Notes: a model not told the origin generated them from the sequence alone. A stretch of DNA of 44,801 bases from Phycisphaerae bacterium (GCA_030448225.1 JAUJNJ010000053.1:1-44801), one strand, 5' to 3'. Positions 26,495 through 35,513 are shown, numbered from the stretch's first letter. Translations and numbers: made by a program.

Positions 26495-28112
26495 ATGGAC
26501 AGCACCCCCGTCGTCACCCGATTCGCCCCTCGCCGACCGGCTACCTCCACGTCGGCGGCGCCCGCACGTTTTTCTCTTCTGGCTCCTCGCCCGCCACACC
26601 GGCGGCCGCTACCTGCTCCGCATCGAGGACACGGACCTCGCGCGCAGCACCGAGCACGCCACGCTCCAACTGCTGGAAGACCTCCGCTGGCTCGGCCTCC
26701 ACTGGGACAACGCCGAACTCGTCTACCAGTCGAAGCGGCTCGACGTCTACAACGCGATCATCGACGACCTGATCCGCGCGCGGCCTGGCGTACAAGGCGT
26801 ACGAGACGGCCGAGGAACTCGACGTCCTCCGCAAGTCCGCCGAGCGCGAGAAGCGGCAGTACGTCTACCGCCGCCCGCAACTGACGGACGAGCAGGTGCG
26901 GCAGTTCGAGTCCGCGGGGCGGCCGCACGTGGTGCGTTTGGCGATGCCGGTGAAGGACTATGCGTTCCGCGACGAGGTGCTCGGCAAGGACGTGCCGTTC
27001 CCCGCCGCCGAGGTGCAGGACTTCGTCATCCGCAAGACCGACGGCATGCCGACGTTCCACTTCGCCGTCGTCGTCGACGACGCGGAGATGGGCGTTACGC
27101 ACGTCATGCGGGCAGGAGCACACGAAGAACACGTTCTACCACGTCGCGCTGCAGGAGGTGCTCGGCTACCCGCGCCCGACGTACGCTCACCTGCCGATCA
27201 TCCTGAACACCGACGGCTCCAAGATGGGCAAGCGCGACCGCGACAAGAAGGTCCGCCACGCGGCGAACCTTTGGCTGAAGAGCGCGAAGAAGACGCCGGC
27301 CGACATCGCCACGCTCGCCGCGCTGCCGCCGGAGCGGATCGCGGATTGGCTGGGCGACGAGGGACGCCAGCTCGACGCGACCGAGCAGCAGAAGGTGATG
27401 CACGTGGTCGGCCTGCGCGAGTCGGACCTGCCGGAGGTGCTCGTCCACGACTTCCGCAAGAACGGCTACCTCGAGGTGCTGCTGAACTTCCTCGCCCTGC
27501 TCGGCTGGTCGCCCGGCGGCGATCGCGAGCGCCGCCGAGCATCGACGAGATGGTCGGCCTCTTCTCGACGGGCGGCATCGGCAAGAGCAACGCCAAGTTC
27601 GGCGCGCGACAAGCTCCTCGCCTTCAACACCGAGGCGTGCGCGCCGCCGCCTGCCCGAGCGCCTGCTGGCGGCGTTCAAGGACTTTCTCTCGGTCAACCC
27701 CGAGTCGCCGCTGAACGGCGCGAGCGACGCGGACCTGGCAAAGCTCCTGAGCATGAAGAAGGGGTTCCGCCTCCTGCGCGAGGTGGAGGAGATCACCCGC
27801 TTCTTCTACACGCCGGACGACGACATCGCCTTCGCGCCCGACGCGGTGGAGAAGGTCCTCCGCAAGAACAGCGGCGAAGGCTTGGCCGCGTTGCGCGACG
27901 TCCGCCAGATCCTCGACGGCGTCACCAACTGGACGACCGCCGGCCTGGAGGGCGCGGTGAAGGCCTACTGCGACCAGAAGGGCCTCGGCCTCGGCAAGGT
28001 GGCGCAGCCGATCCGGGTGGGCATCAGCGGCACGACGGTGAGCCCTCGATCTTCGAGAGCGTGGAGTTCCTCGGCCGCGAGCGAACGCTCCGCCGGATCG
28101 ACCGCTGCCTGA
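26495..28112 (+). CDS. gltX: Glutamyl-tRNA synthetase, frameshifted
   Basis: GltX charges tRNA-Glu. From the ATG at 26495, VTRFAP/SPTGYLHVGGARTF carries the class-I HIGH-type motif (as HVGG). RYLLRIEDTDLARSTEHATL follows, then VQDFVIRKTDGMPTFHFAVV (about 27020-27075), QEHTKNTFYHVALQEVLGYP, and the KMSKS-type loop DGSKMGKRDRDKK (about 27210-27250). The C-terminal anticodon-binding domain continues (GGIGKSNAKF, KGFRLLREVEEITRFFYTPD, GVTNWT, GKVAQPIRVGISG). Frame changes occur near 26528, 26570, 26790, 27110, 27525, 27610, 27650 and 28035. The stop is ambiguous: after the last indel the frame stays open past the TGA at 28110-28112, to 28330 at most. A separate glnS is present further along, so this enzyme need not misacylate tRNA-Gln. 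Confidence 0.9.
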
Positions 28113-28425
28113 CGGCCGCGACGGCCGCGCCCGCGACTACGGCGGCGGGCCTCGCTCGCTCGCCTTTCCGGCATATTCCTGGAAGCGGCACGTCTAGGCG
28201 AGAGCCCCCAGTTCGCTGGCACGCTTGCGAGCCGCGACCAAGGCATGTCGTCGCGAAAGCTGGCAAATCCCACCGGGCGGCTTTAGTACGCTCACCTGCC
28301 TGCACGCGGCTCTCTGCCACGTCACCCTAGGACGGGTCAGCCGCGTGTCCAAAGCGACCGGCATTCAAAAACCAGCAGTCATTTCTAACGTTACCGACGC
28401 ACCCGCCCGGCTTCAGTGAAACCGC
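28113..28425. other. 313-base spacer, possible gltX end and weak hairpin
   Basis: This may hold the extreme end of gltX. ACGCGGCT (about 28305) and AGCCGCGT (about 28339) can pair across 25 bases. No independent gene was recognised. Confidence 0.35.
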
Positions 28426-28802
28426 ATGAACGCCGCACTTTCCGTGTCGCCGCTGGCGTGCTGGCTGATCGGCCTGTACCAGCGGCACGTGTCGCCTCAC
28501 AAGGGTTTCTCGTGCGCTACCGCGTCGTGCGACGCCGCGAGTCGTGCTCTCACGCGAAGCGCGTGATCGCGCGGTTTGGCGTCGCGTTGGGGTCGCTGCT
28601 GCTCCGCCGCCGGTTCCGTCGGTGCCACGACGCGGCGGCGATGCCGGTGCCCATCGCCTCGCGTCCCGTGCTGGGTTCCGAAACGAAGCAGCAAAAGGAG
28701 AAGGAGTCGTCACGCCGGTCGGCGTGCGACGTGGGTGACCCGTGCAGCGGGTGCGGCGACGTGTCGGCGGGCGCGCGGACTTGCTCTCCGCATGTCCCGT
28801 AG
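28426..28802 (+). CDS. yidD: YidD-like membrane insertion efficiency factor, frameshifted
   Basis: YidD is a small amphipathic protein that helps YidC-dependent insertion at the membrane. The ATG at 28426 gives NAALSVSPLACWLIGLYQRH and VSPHKGFSC, the family's LIxLYQRxxSPxKGxxC signature. One missing base near 28513 then joins to CAYRVVRRRESCSHAKRVIA and RFGVALGSLLLRRRFRRC, matching the Cys-Tyr-x-Cys-S region and C-terminal helix. Unlike the short E. coli protein it continues with a Cys-rich tail (ACDVGDPCSGCGDVSAGART) to a TAG at 28800-28802. The combined length is about 125 residues. The usual neighbours rnpA, rpmH and yidC are absent. The assignment is good; the frameshift is probably a read error. 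Confidence 0.65.
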
Positions 28803-28839
28803 AAGGGATCGGGTGCTGCGACGGGTTTTTAGCGTGACT

Positions 28840-28866
28840 GGCGTGGCCACCTCAGGTGGCCACGCC
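28840..28866. repeat. Perfect 13-bp palindrome (GGCGTGGCCACCT)
   Basis: GGCGTGGCCACCT and AGGTGGCCACGCC are exact complements around a single central C. A related but degraded sequence lies at 10413-10455. A GGGTTTTT run precedes it at about 28822-28830, so on the minus strand it could be followed by an A-run but not a T-run. It lies 37 bases after the yidD stop and could still act as an RNA hairpin. Confidence 0.8.
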
Positions 28867-28984
28867 GCTACGCGGATGTGATCCGCGGGAGTCGTGCGCC
28901 GCAACAGTCTGTGACGGGATCTTCCGACGAACGTGACCAACGTGTTTGCACGTCCGGAATCGTACGTCGCGGCGGACGCGCAGG

Positions 28985-29431
28985 TCAGAAGTACTGGATG
29001 CTGATCGTGACCGTTGCGCCTTCCGGCGGCAGCGTAAACGTCGCTTCCCTGAACGTGGCGGCGCGGCGCTTGGGCTTGGGGTTGTTCGTCACGCCGTACC
29101 CTTCCTTGGGGATGCCGATCCAGTTCTTGTCCATCTTGCCGTTGGCGTTCTGATCGTGCAGGACCGAGGCCGCGTAATCGCCGGGCGGGAGGTCGGCGGT
29201 GAAGACGACGGTGTCGGCGTCGGCCTTCTTCTTGCCCCAGACGAGCGACTTCTTGTCATCGGTCGGGAACCCCGTGGCCGTGCGGAAGACGCCGAGCACG
29301 AGGTCGCCCTGCTGCTTGCGCAGATCGGTCACCTCGATCGTCAACGTCGCCTTTGCCGGCTCGTCCGCCGACCGGGCCGGGGCGGCCGACAGGGCCAAGA
29401 GCGCGAGCAACGCAGCCAATGATCGTTTCAC
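28985..29431 (-). CDS. Secreted DUF2141-like protein
   Basis: This 148-residue exported protein of unknown role has a signal peptide (KRSLAALLALLALSAAPARS, cleavage likely after ARS/A). It is followed by a small beta-sandwich matching the DUF2141 pattern: LTIEVTDLRKQQGDLVLGVF, then a calcium-binding-like LHDQNANGKMDKNWIGIPKE segment (about 89-108) and the closing strand ATVTISIQYF. Start choice: the GTG at 29429-29431 has a GGAGG six bases upstream and begins the signal peptide exactly; an upstream ATG would add 17 polar residues. The frame is intact. It lies downstream of glnS on the same strand but with a 445-base gap. Confidence 0.8.
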   Translation of the reverse strand: MKRSLAALLALLALSAAPARSADEPAKATLTIEVTDLRKQQGDLVLGVFRTATGFPTDDKKSLVWGKKKADADTVVFTADLPPGDYAASVLHDQNANGKMDKNWIGIPKEGYGVTNNPKPKRRAATFREATFTLPPEGATVTISIQYF

Positions 29432-29646
29432 TTGGATCCTCCACCGATGACGCGCGGTGCGGCCGCCAGAACCCGATGGCATGGGCGGCCCTGCACCTTA
29501 GGCACGCCGACGCGCGGAGGCGACTGTCCGGCCCTTCTGAAACGTCGGAACGGCCGTGCCGGCCCGACCGCCGACCAGGTGGACGGTCGCGGGTCGGCGG
29601 CGGGATCCCTTCTCGGAGCCTCAATAAATAATGGTTGGCCGCGGCA

Positions 29647-29726
29647 TGTCATCCCGATCGCGGTGTACGATCTCGCGCGCGTGTCGCAGAAACCGCGGGA
29701 GATCCTTCGGCGCGCTCGGGATGACA
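29647..29726. repeat. Inverted repeat (TGTCATCCCGA...TCGGGATGACA)
   Basis: The arms 29647-29657 and 29716-29726 are perfect 11-base complements. The right arm follows GATCCTTCGGCGCGC. It sits in the 29432-29876 spacer between glnS and the DUF2141-like gene; no gene was recognised in the rest of this spacer. Confidence 0.75.
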
Positions 29727-29876
29727 AGCTGTTCACCGCGGCGCTGGTTGACGCGGTTAGGCGAGTTGAAGAGTCCAAGGTCGCCTTGGCGGCCCGCCGG
29801 TGTCTTCGGCCGTCACGGCAAGACTTAAGCGAGCCGCCCATGCCACGGCGGCCGGTGGCAGGTCTGGCGGCCGACG

Positions 29877-31639
29877 CTACTTCTTGCCGCCCTTGTGCTC
29901 CACCTTCGCCCACGTGTCCTTCAGCGACACCGCGCGGTTCAGGACGAGCTTGTCCGGCGTCGTGTCCGGGTCGACGGAAAAGTAGCCGATGCGCTCGAGT
30001 TGGTACTTCGTCCCCACCGCCGCCCCCTTCAGGCTCGGCTCGAGCTTGGCGCCGGTCAGCACCTCGAGGCTGTTGGGGTTGAGGTTCGCCTTCCAGTCCT
30101 TCCCCTCGGGCACGTCCTCGGGCTCGGGCGTCGTGAACAGGTGGTCGTAGAGGCGCACCTCGGCGTCGATCGCCTGATCGGCCGACACCCAGTGGATCGT
30201 GCCCTTCACCTTCCGCCCGGTCGGGCTGTCGCCGCCGCGGGTCTCGGGGTCGTACGTGCAATGCACCTCGGTCACCTCGCCCTGCTCGTTCTTCACGATG
30301 TCGGTGCAACGGATGAAGTAGGCGTAGCGCAGCCGCACCTCGTTGCCGGGGAAGAGGCGGAAGTACTTCGGCGGCGGCGTCTCCTTGAAGTCGTCCTGCT
30401 CGACGTAGAGCGTCCGCGAGAACGGCACCTGCCGCGTGCCGGCCGCGGGGTCCTCGGGGTTGTTGACGGCGTCGAGCTGCTCGACCTGCCCCTCGGGGTA
30501 GTTCGTGATCACCACCTTCAGCGGCCGCAGCACGCCCATCACGCGCGGCGCGCGGCGGTTGAGGTCCTCGCGGAGGAAGTTCTCCAGCACGTTGATCTCG
30601 ACCGTGCTGTTGAACTTGTTCACGCCGATGTGCTTGCAGAACGCGCGGATCGACTCCGGCGTGTACCCCTTGCGGCGGAAGCCGCTGATCGTCGGCATGC
30701 GCGGGTCGTCCCAGCCGGCGACGACGCGATCGTTCACGAGTTGCAGCAGCTTGCGCTTGCTGAGCATCGTGTGCGTGAGGTTCAGCCGGGCGAACTCGAT
30801 CTGCTGCGGGTGGTAGACCTCGGCGTGCTCGAGGAACCAGTCGTAGAGCGGGCGGTGGTTCTCGAACTCCAGCGTGCAGACCGAGTGCGTCACCCGCTCC
30901 AGCGAGTCCTCCAGCCCGTGCGCCCAGTCGTACATCGGGTAGATGCACCACTTGTCGCCGGTGTTGTGGTGCGGCTGGTGAAGGATGCGGTACATCACCG
31001 GGTCGCGCAAATTCAGGTTCGGCGACGCCATGTCGATCTTGGCGCGCAGCACCTTCGACCCGTCCGGGAACTCGCCGTTGCGCATCTGCTCGAACAGATC
31101 GAGGTTCTCCTCGGGCGGCCGGTCGCGGAAGGGGCTGGGCTTGCCGGCGCGGTGAGCGTGCCGCGGTTGAGGCGGATCTGCTCGGCCGTCTGGTCATCGA
31201 CGTAGGCGAGGCCTTTTTTGATGAGCCGGACCGCGGACTCGTACATGAAGTCGAAGTAGTCGCTCGCGAAGAACTTGCCGCTCGGCGTGAACCCGAGCCA
31301 GCGGACGTCCTGCTCGATCGAGCGGACGTACTCGTCCTCTTCCTTGGCGGGGTTCGTGTCGTCGTAGCGAAGGTTGCACGCGCCGCCGTACTCCTGCGCG
31401 ATGCCGAAGTTCAGGACGATGCTCTTGGCGTGTCCGATGTGGAGGTAGCCGTTGGGTTCGGGCGGAAAGCGCGTGACGACCCGGCCGTCCCACCGGCCGG
31501 TGCGGAGGTCCTCCTCGACGATCCGGCGGACGAAGTCGAGCCCCTCCGACTGCTGTTGGGGCTCGGCCGGCGGGTTGACGTGCTGCGGCTTCGGTGCGTC
31601 CCTGCCGACGGGTTCTTCAGCGCCCGGCTTCTTCATCAC
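29877..31639 (-). CDS. glnS: Glutaminyl-tRNA synthetase, one frameshift
   Basis: GlnS charges tRNA-Gln directly. The N-terminus (ATG at 31637-31639, followed by a second ATG) has a Pro/Gln-rich lead of about 30 residues. Then come [20 protein letters not shown], the HIGH motif [18 protein letters not shown] (about 31430-31490) and [17 protein letters not shown]. After one frame change near 31150: [52 protein letters not shown] (KMSKS-type loop, about 30733-30790), [20 protein letters not shown], and the two anticodon-binding beta-barrels ending [17 protein letters not shown]. The total is about 587 codons, normal for bacterial GlnS. With gltX in the same window, the organism probably does not depend on the GatCAB amidotransferase for Gln-tRNA-Gln. 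Confidence 0.94.
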
Positions 31640-31847
31640 GGCCCTCGAATCGGTGTCGGTCCGGCGGTCGGTCGAACCGGCCGTATTTACCCGATCTGAG
31701 GTCGTTTGTCAGGTGAGGGGAGGACGCGTGCCGCCGACGGTTTGTGCGGGATCGTCCGTGGATGAGAGGAAATGACCAGCGACTGCCGGGCGCGCGGCGC
31801 ATCGTCTCTTGGGCAGTCGTTCGAACATGAAGCGCGTAGAACGCCCG

Positions 31848-31899
31848 CCGCTTGCGGCTTAGCGCGCACGTGAACCGTGGCGCTAAGCCGCAAGCGGCA
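31848..31899. repeat. Perfect 19-bp palindrome (GCCGCTTGCGGCTTAGCGC)
   Basis: GCCGCTTGCGGCTTAGCGC (31848-31866) and its exact complement (31881-31899) flank a 14-base loop. The same core occurs at 4320-4335, and a 10-base inverse piece (CCGCAAGCGG) at 34660-34669, so it belongs to a dispersed family. It is the only notable feature in the 350-base spacer 31640-31989. Confidence 0.92.
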
Positions 31900-31989
31900 C
31901 AAAAACGATCAGACTGTGCGCGCCAGGCCACTCGGACGCGCCGGCATCCGGCGCGTCCTGCCACACCATCGAATCACCCGCGCCGCGCC

Positions 31990-32496
31990 CTACCGCGTCG
32001 CTTCCGCGGCTTCGCCCTTCTTTGCCGCCTCGCCCTCGGCGGGCTTCTTGGCGGCCGGCTTCTTCGTCTTCCGCGCGACGGTCGCTTGCTCCTCGATCGC
32101 CTCCAACTCCGCCTTCTGCGCGTCCGACAGGAGCGCCATGATCTCGCCCTTCTCGCGGGCCTGGATCGCCTTGACCTCGTCGAGCGCCTTGCGGTGGATC
32201 GCGCGGATCTCATCGCGCTGCTCGGTCGACAGCGACGTGATCTGGTTCCACGGCTTGGTCAGCCGGGCGAGCTTCCTGGCCGGCTTTGCCGGCTTCTCGT
32301 CGGCCGCGGCCTCGGCGTCGGCCGCCGGTTTGGCCTCGCCCGCCGCGGCGGGCTTGGCGGCGTCGGTCGTCACTTCGGCGGGCGCGGCCGGTGGCGCGGC
32401 GTCGGGCTTCGCCGCCTCGTCCGCCGCGAACAGGCACGTCGTCCCGAACAACACCGCCGCCGCGAGCGCGGACGTTCCCCAGTTGAGCTGCTTCAC
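31990..32496 (-). CDS. Secreted Ala/Lys-rich protein with LTxxQ-like helix
   Basis: This is a 168-residue exported protein. The GTG at 32494-32496, with AAAGGAG eight to nine bases upstream, begins a signal peptide (KQLNWGTSALAAAVLFGTTC, then LFA-A). A long Ala/Pro/Glu/Lys linker (about 28-75) follows. The only structured part is about 75-140: ITSLSTEQRDEIRAIHRKAL followed by LLSDAQKAELEAIEEQ. It repeats an L-[ST]-x2-Q pattern as in periplasmic Spy/CpxP-type proteins. The C-terminus is again Lys/Ala-rich. A periplasmic or surface chaperone-like role is possible but not shown. The frame is intact. Confidence 0.75.
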   Translation of the reverse strand: MKQLNWGTSALAAAVLFGTTCLFAADEAAKPDAAPPAAPAEVTTDAAKPAAAGEAKPAADAEAAADEKPAKPARKLARLTKPWNQITSLSTEQRDEIRAIHRKALDEVKAIQAREKGEIMALLSDAQKAELEAIEEQATVARKTKKPAAKKPAEGEAAKKGEAAEATR

Positions 32497-32602
32497 GTGG
32501 AAGCTCCTTTCCCTTTTGAGATGTGAACAACGAACGGCGTCGTTATACCGACGGCGCGGCGGGCGGGGCAAAACTTTTTCTAATACTAAAGGGGCAGACC
32601 AA

Positions 32603-32712
32603 GAAGACCCGGATGAATTGAGAGGATGGAGGTGGAGGATGAGAGAAGACGACCCCCGCAGGCGACGCCTTCATCCGTCCCCCCATCCTCGACATCTTCG
32701 ATCCTCGTTCTA
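32603..32712. repeat. Imperfect purine/pyrimidine inverted repeat
   Basis: GGATGAATTGAGAGGATGGAGGTGGAGGATGAGA (about 32610-32644) faces a C/T-rich series of CATCC/ATCCTCG units (about 32671-32707). The two can pair imperfectly. It occupies the 288-base spacer 32497-32784, which shows no gene. Confidence 0.5.
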
Positions 32713-32784
32713 TGCTCCGTGCCCCCGCGTCGCCATGGTCCAAGTCTTCCGACGCGGTGGAGGTCCCCCCACGGGCAACGGCGA

Positions 32785-33921
32785 TTACGGACGGCGTGAG
32801 CCGGCGGACGCGAACAGGGGGTTGTTGATCGTCAGCGGCGTCGCAGGAGCGGCGGTGGATCCGTTGCCGGGGGCCGCGACGGCGGTGGCGACGGGCGTCG
32901 GCGCGGGCGCGGCGTCGGCCTCCGGTTCCCCCGCCTCGGCCGGGGCGACGTCGGGGCGGTACAGGCGGCCGCCGAACGCCTTCAGGTACTCGGTCCAGTT
33001 CCCCTCGGCGCCGGCGGCGGCGTCGCCGCGCGTGCTCTTGAGCGCGAGGTTTAGCTTCGCGTCGATCTCGTCGATGTAGTGCACCACCATCGCCTCGGGC
33101 GTCGCCGGCGACTTGGCCGACCCGAAGCCGGTCGACAGCTCGCCGTGGTGCGAGAGGATGATGTGCTGCATCACGTCGATCAGCGGCTGCGGGATCGGCT
33201 CCCCGAGCGCCCGCTCGGCCTCCTTCGCCTTATGGTCGACCCACATCGCCGATTTGACGATGTGCCCGACGAGCTGCCCGCCGTCGGTGTAGCCGAACGC
33301 GCAGTCGTAGCACAGCTCCCACGTCTTGGCGATGTCGTGCAGGAAGATGCCGGCCACGACGACGTCGCGGTTGAGGCCCGGGTAGAACGGGCACAGCGCG
33401 TGGGCGACTTCGATCCCGTTGAGCGTGTGCTCGAGCAGCCCGCCGATGAACGCGTGGTGGAACGTCATCGCCGCCGGCGCCTTGCAGAACTGCGCCATGA
33501 GGGCGTCGTCGTCGAGGTAGGCCTGCACGAGGGCGGCGAGGTGGCGGTTCTGGATGCTGCCGAGCATCTCGAGCAATCGGCGGCACATCTGGCCGATGTC
33601 GCGCGTCGTCTGCGGGAGCAGATCGCCGAGGTCGAACGACCCGTCCTTCGCCGGGCCGACCTGCTCGATGACCGCCTGGAGGTTGCTCTGGTAGTTCTCG
33701 ATGCGGGCCCGCACGCGCGCGAAGCCGCCGTCGGGGATCTGGTTGAACAGGTCGCGGGTGGCGTTCCAGAGCCGGGCGGTGAGCTGGAGGGATCGGTCGG
33801 AGAGAAAGGCCTTGATGTACTGCTTGTTGTTGGCGCCGGTCGCGAGCTGCTTGCCGCTCAGGACGAACACGTCTTCCACAACATCGCCGGGCTGGCAGTC
33901 GCGCAGGTAGAGGCGTCGCAT
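32785..33921 (-). CDS. YhaM-like 3'-5' exoribonuclease (OB fold + HD domain)
   Basis: This 378-residue protein starts with an OB-type nucleic-acid-binding domain (DCQPGDVVEDVFVLSGKQL, YIKAFLSDRSLQLTARLWN, about 8-55), followed by an HD phosphohydrolase-type domain. HD residues visible are HH155-156 (TFHHAFIGGLLEHTLNG), H165, FLHDIAKTWEL with H195-D196, and HIILSHHGE near 253-261. The same order of domains defines YhaM/CBF1-type exonucleases that trim RNA or single-stranded DNA from the 3' end with Mn. The last 65 residues are an Ala/Pro-rich tail of unknown use, not part of the family. The frame is intact and it starts at the ATG at 33919-33921. It has a 92-base gap from the next upstream gene. 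Confidence 0.88.
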   Translation of the reverse strand: MRRLYLRDCQPGDVVEDVFVLSGKQLATGANNKQYIKAFLSDRSLQLTARLWNATRDLFNQIPDGGFARVRARIENYQSNLQAVIEQVGPAKDGSFDLGDLLPQTTRDIGQMCRRLLEMLGSIQNRHLAALVQAYLDDDALMAQFCKAPAAMTFHHAFIGGLLEHTLNGIEVAHALCPFYPGLNRDVVVAGIFLHDIAKTWELCYDCAFGYTDGGQLVGHIVKSAMWVDHKAKEAERALGEPIPQPLIDVMQHIILSHHGELSTGFGSAKSPATPEAMVVHYIDEIDAKLNLALKSTRGDAAAGAEGNWTEYLKAFGGRLYRPDVAPAEAGEPEADAAPAPTPVATAVAAPGNGSTAAPATPLTINNPLFASAGSRRP

Positions 33922-34013
33922 CGAGGGGTTGTACGGGCTGGGGGCGCGCCTCGCAAGCCGCCCCCCGCCGCCGCGCCAGCGTGCGGGACGCGGCCGGGCC
34001 TCGACGCCGGGGC

Positions 34014-34313
34014 TCAGGCGACGCGCTCGCCCTTCAGCACCGTGGCCCAGGTGCCCGGCATGCAGAACGTCGGCCCGAACGGCGCGCGGCCGGTGCCGTA
34101 GTCCTTGCCGACGACGAAGTAGGCGAACCCCTTGCGCCCGGTCGGGGCGGCGTGGTCGGCGACGCGCATGCTGATCTGCCAGACGTGCTCCTCCGTGTTC
34201 TGCATCGGCGTGGCCGTCGTCGACCAGTTGTTGAAGTCGCCCAAGAGGAAGATCTGCTGGGCGTTGGGGCAGACGACGCAGAAATGGAACGTATCTCCGG
34301 GGTGAACGGGCAC
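34014..34313 (-). CDS. Stand-alone CBM48/AMPK-type glycogen-binding domain protein
   Basis: This 99-residue protein consists of a single early-set (E-set) domain of the CBM48/AMPK1_CBM kind. The motif NAQQIFLLGDFNNWSTTATPM (residues 18-38) is the signature, with the FNNW tryptophan used for stacking on alpha-glucan. HVWQISMRVA and the Y-F-V-V-G strand (about 65-69) follow. In most proteins this domain is attached to a glycogen-branching or debranching enzyme or kinase subunit; here no catalytic domain is present. It may bind storage polysaccharide and a partner protein. The frame is intact and it starts at ATG 34311-34313. The upstream spacer is 543 bases. Confidence 0.8.
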   Translation of the reverse strand: MPVHPGDTFHFCVVCPNAQQIFLLGDFNNWSTTATPMQNTEEHVWQISMRVADHAAPTGRKGFAYFVVGKDYGTGRAPFGPTFCMPGTWATVLKGERVA

Positions 34314-34782
34314 GCGGCCTCCTGGTGCGCTAGAGGACTACAACTCCCTATCCTGGAGTTGGCGATCGCGGCCCAAATCCGTTTCGGGGTGAACGGGATG
34401 GTACGGGGAGCACATCGCGGACGCGCCGACAATCCGGACGCCCCCCGCCCCACCCGCGTCGAAGTCACCTCGCAACGAGGCCCTCGCCTGGGAACTCTTG
34501 ACGATCAAGCCGGACTATAAAGGGGCAGCGACCGATCCGGTATCGGGGCCTTCCTGAGTAGGAGGAAGGATTTGCGAACCGCTGGGTGAGCGTCACATGT
34601 GCTCGATGCCTGCGCCGTGACAGATCCGTTAGGTGAACCACCCCTGAAACATGGCGGAACCGCAAGCGGCGACGATCCGGCGTCGCGGGTAACCCCGTCG
34701 ACTTTTCGTAAACCAACGCGTTGTCAGCATCGCGCTCACACGGCGGCCCATCTCCCGCTAATTCGCGCCGCACCACACAACG
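34314..34782. other. Spacer with no recognised gene
   Basis: This region is AT-richer than its surroundings in places. It contains the CCGCAAGCGG fragment (34660-34669) of the 19-bp palindrome family, plus scattered short inverted repeats. No reading frame here has convincing coding character and no known RNA gene was recognised. Confidence 0.5.
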
Positions 34783-34815
34783 CAGAGGCCCCGCTTCAGG
34801 GGAGCGGGGCCTCTG
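34783..34815 (-). terminator. 13-bp hairpin after the response-regulator gene
   Basis: CAGAGGCCCCGCT (34783-34795) and AGCGGGGCCTCTG (34803-34815) pair perfectly around a 7-base loop, 42 bases after the regulator's stop. No clear T-run follows, so rho-independent function is likely but not certain. Confidence 0.55.
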
Positions 34816-34856
34816 GGGGTGAGTTGCTGATCGCGTGCCGGCGGCGGCGCGGCGTG

Positions 34857-35513
34857 CTACAGGGCCGTCTGCCCCTCGCGCACGGCGTACTTCGTCAGCT
34901 CGGCCACGCTGTAGACGTCGAGCTTCGCCATGATTTGGCGGCGGTGGGTCTCGATCGTCTTAACGCTCACGTGCAGTTCGCGGGCGATCTCCTTCGTCGC
35001 CTTGCCCTCGGCCAGCAGTTGCAGCACCTCGCGCTCACGCGGGCTGAGCTTGCCGAACGCCGACGGCCCGTCGCCGGGCCGGCGGTGCAGGTAGTCGTCG
35101 ACCACGACGTCCGCGACGCCCGGGCTGAGGTAGACGCGGCCGGAGACGACCGCGCGGATCGCGTTGGCCAGCTCCTCGAACGCGCCCTCCTTCAGCAGGT
35201 ACCCCTTCGCGCCCGCCTTAAGCATCTCGGCGACGAACCGTCGGTCCGAGTGCATCGACAGGGCGATCACCCGCGTGGCCGGCGCGTTGGCCAGCACCTG
35301 GCGGGTCGCCTCGACGCCGTTGAGGTCCGGCATGGCCACGTCCATGATCAGCACGTCGGGCGCGAGGTCGGCCGCGAGCTTGACGGCGGTGCGGCCCTCG
35401 GGGGCCTCGCCGACTACCTCCATGTCCGGGTAGCGGTCGAGCAGGCTGCGCAGACCCTGCCGGAGGATCTGGTGGTCGTCGGCGATCAGGATGCGATGGG
35501 TGGCGTTGGCCAC
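34857..35513 (-). CDS. NarL/FixJ-type response regulator
   Basis: This is a 218-residue two-component transcription regulator. The receiver domain has the acidic pair D12-D13 (ILIADDHQ), phospho-acceptor D58 (LIMDVAMPDLNGVEA), a conserved Ser/Thr region (ALSMHSDRRF) and Lys in AKGYLLKEGAFEEL. The C-terminal LuxR-type HTH is complete (KLSPREREVLQLLAEGKATK through VKTIETHRRQIMAKL, about 151-197). The start was set at the GTG at 35511-35513, which has AAAGGAAG eight bases upstream and places the first strand correctly. The cognate kinase is almost certainly the gene 125 bases upstream on the same strand. The frame is intact and a hairpin terminator follows. Confidence 0.93.
   Translation of the reverse strand: MANATHRILIADDHQILRQGLRSLLDRYPDMEVVGEAPEGRTAVKLAADLAPDVLIMDVAMPDLNGVEATRQVLANAPATRVIALSMHSDRRFVAEMLKAGAKGYLLKEGAFEELANAIRAVVSGRVYLSPGVADVVVDDYLHRRPGDGPSAFGKLSPREREVLQLLAEGKATKEIARELHVSVKTIETHRRQIMAKLDVYSVAELTKYAVREGQTAL

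Noticed and set aside
34465..34776. A 103-residue minus-strand frame in the 543-base spacer
   Set aside because: No ribosome site, no hydrophobic core or motif, and it overlaps repeat fragments.
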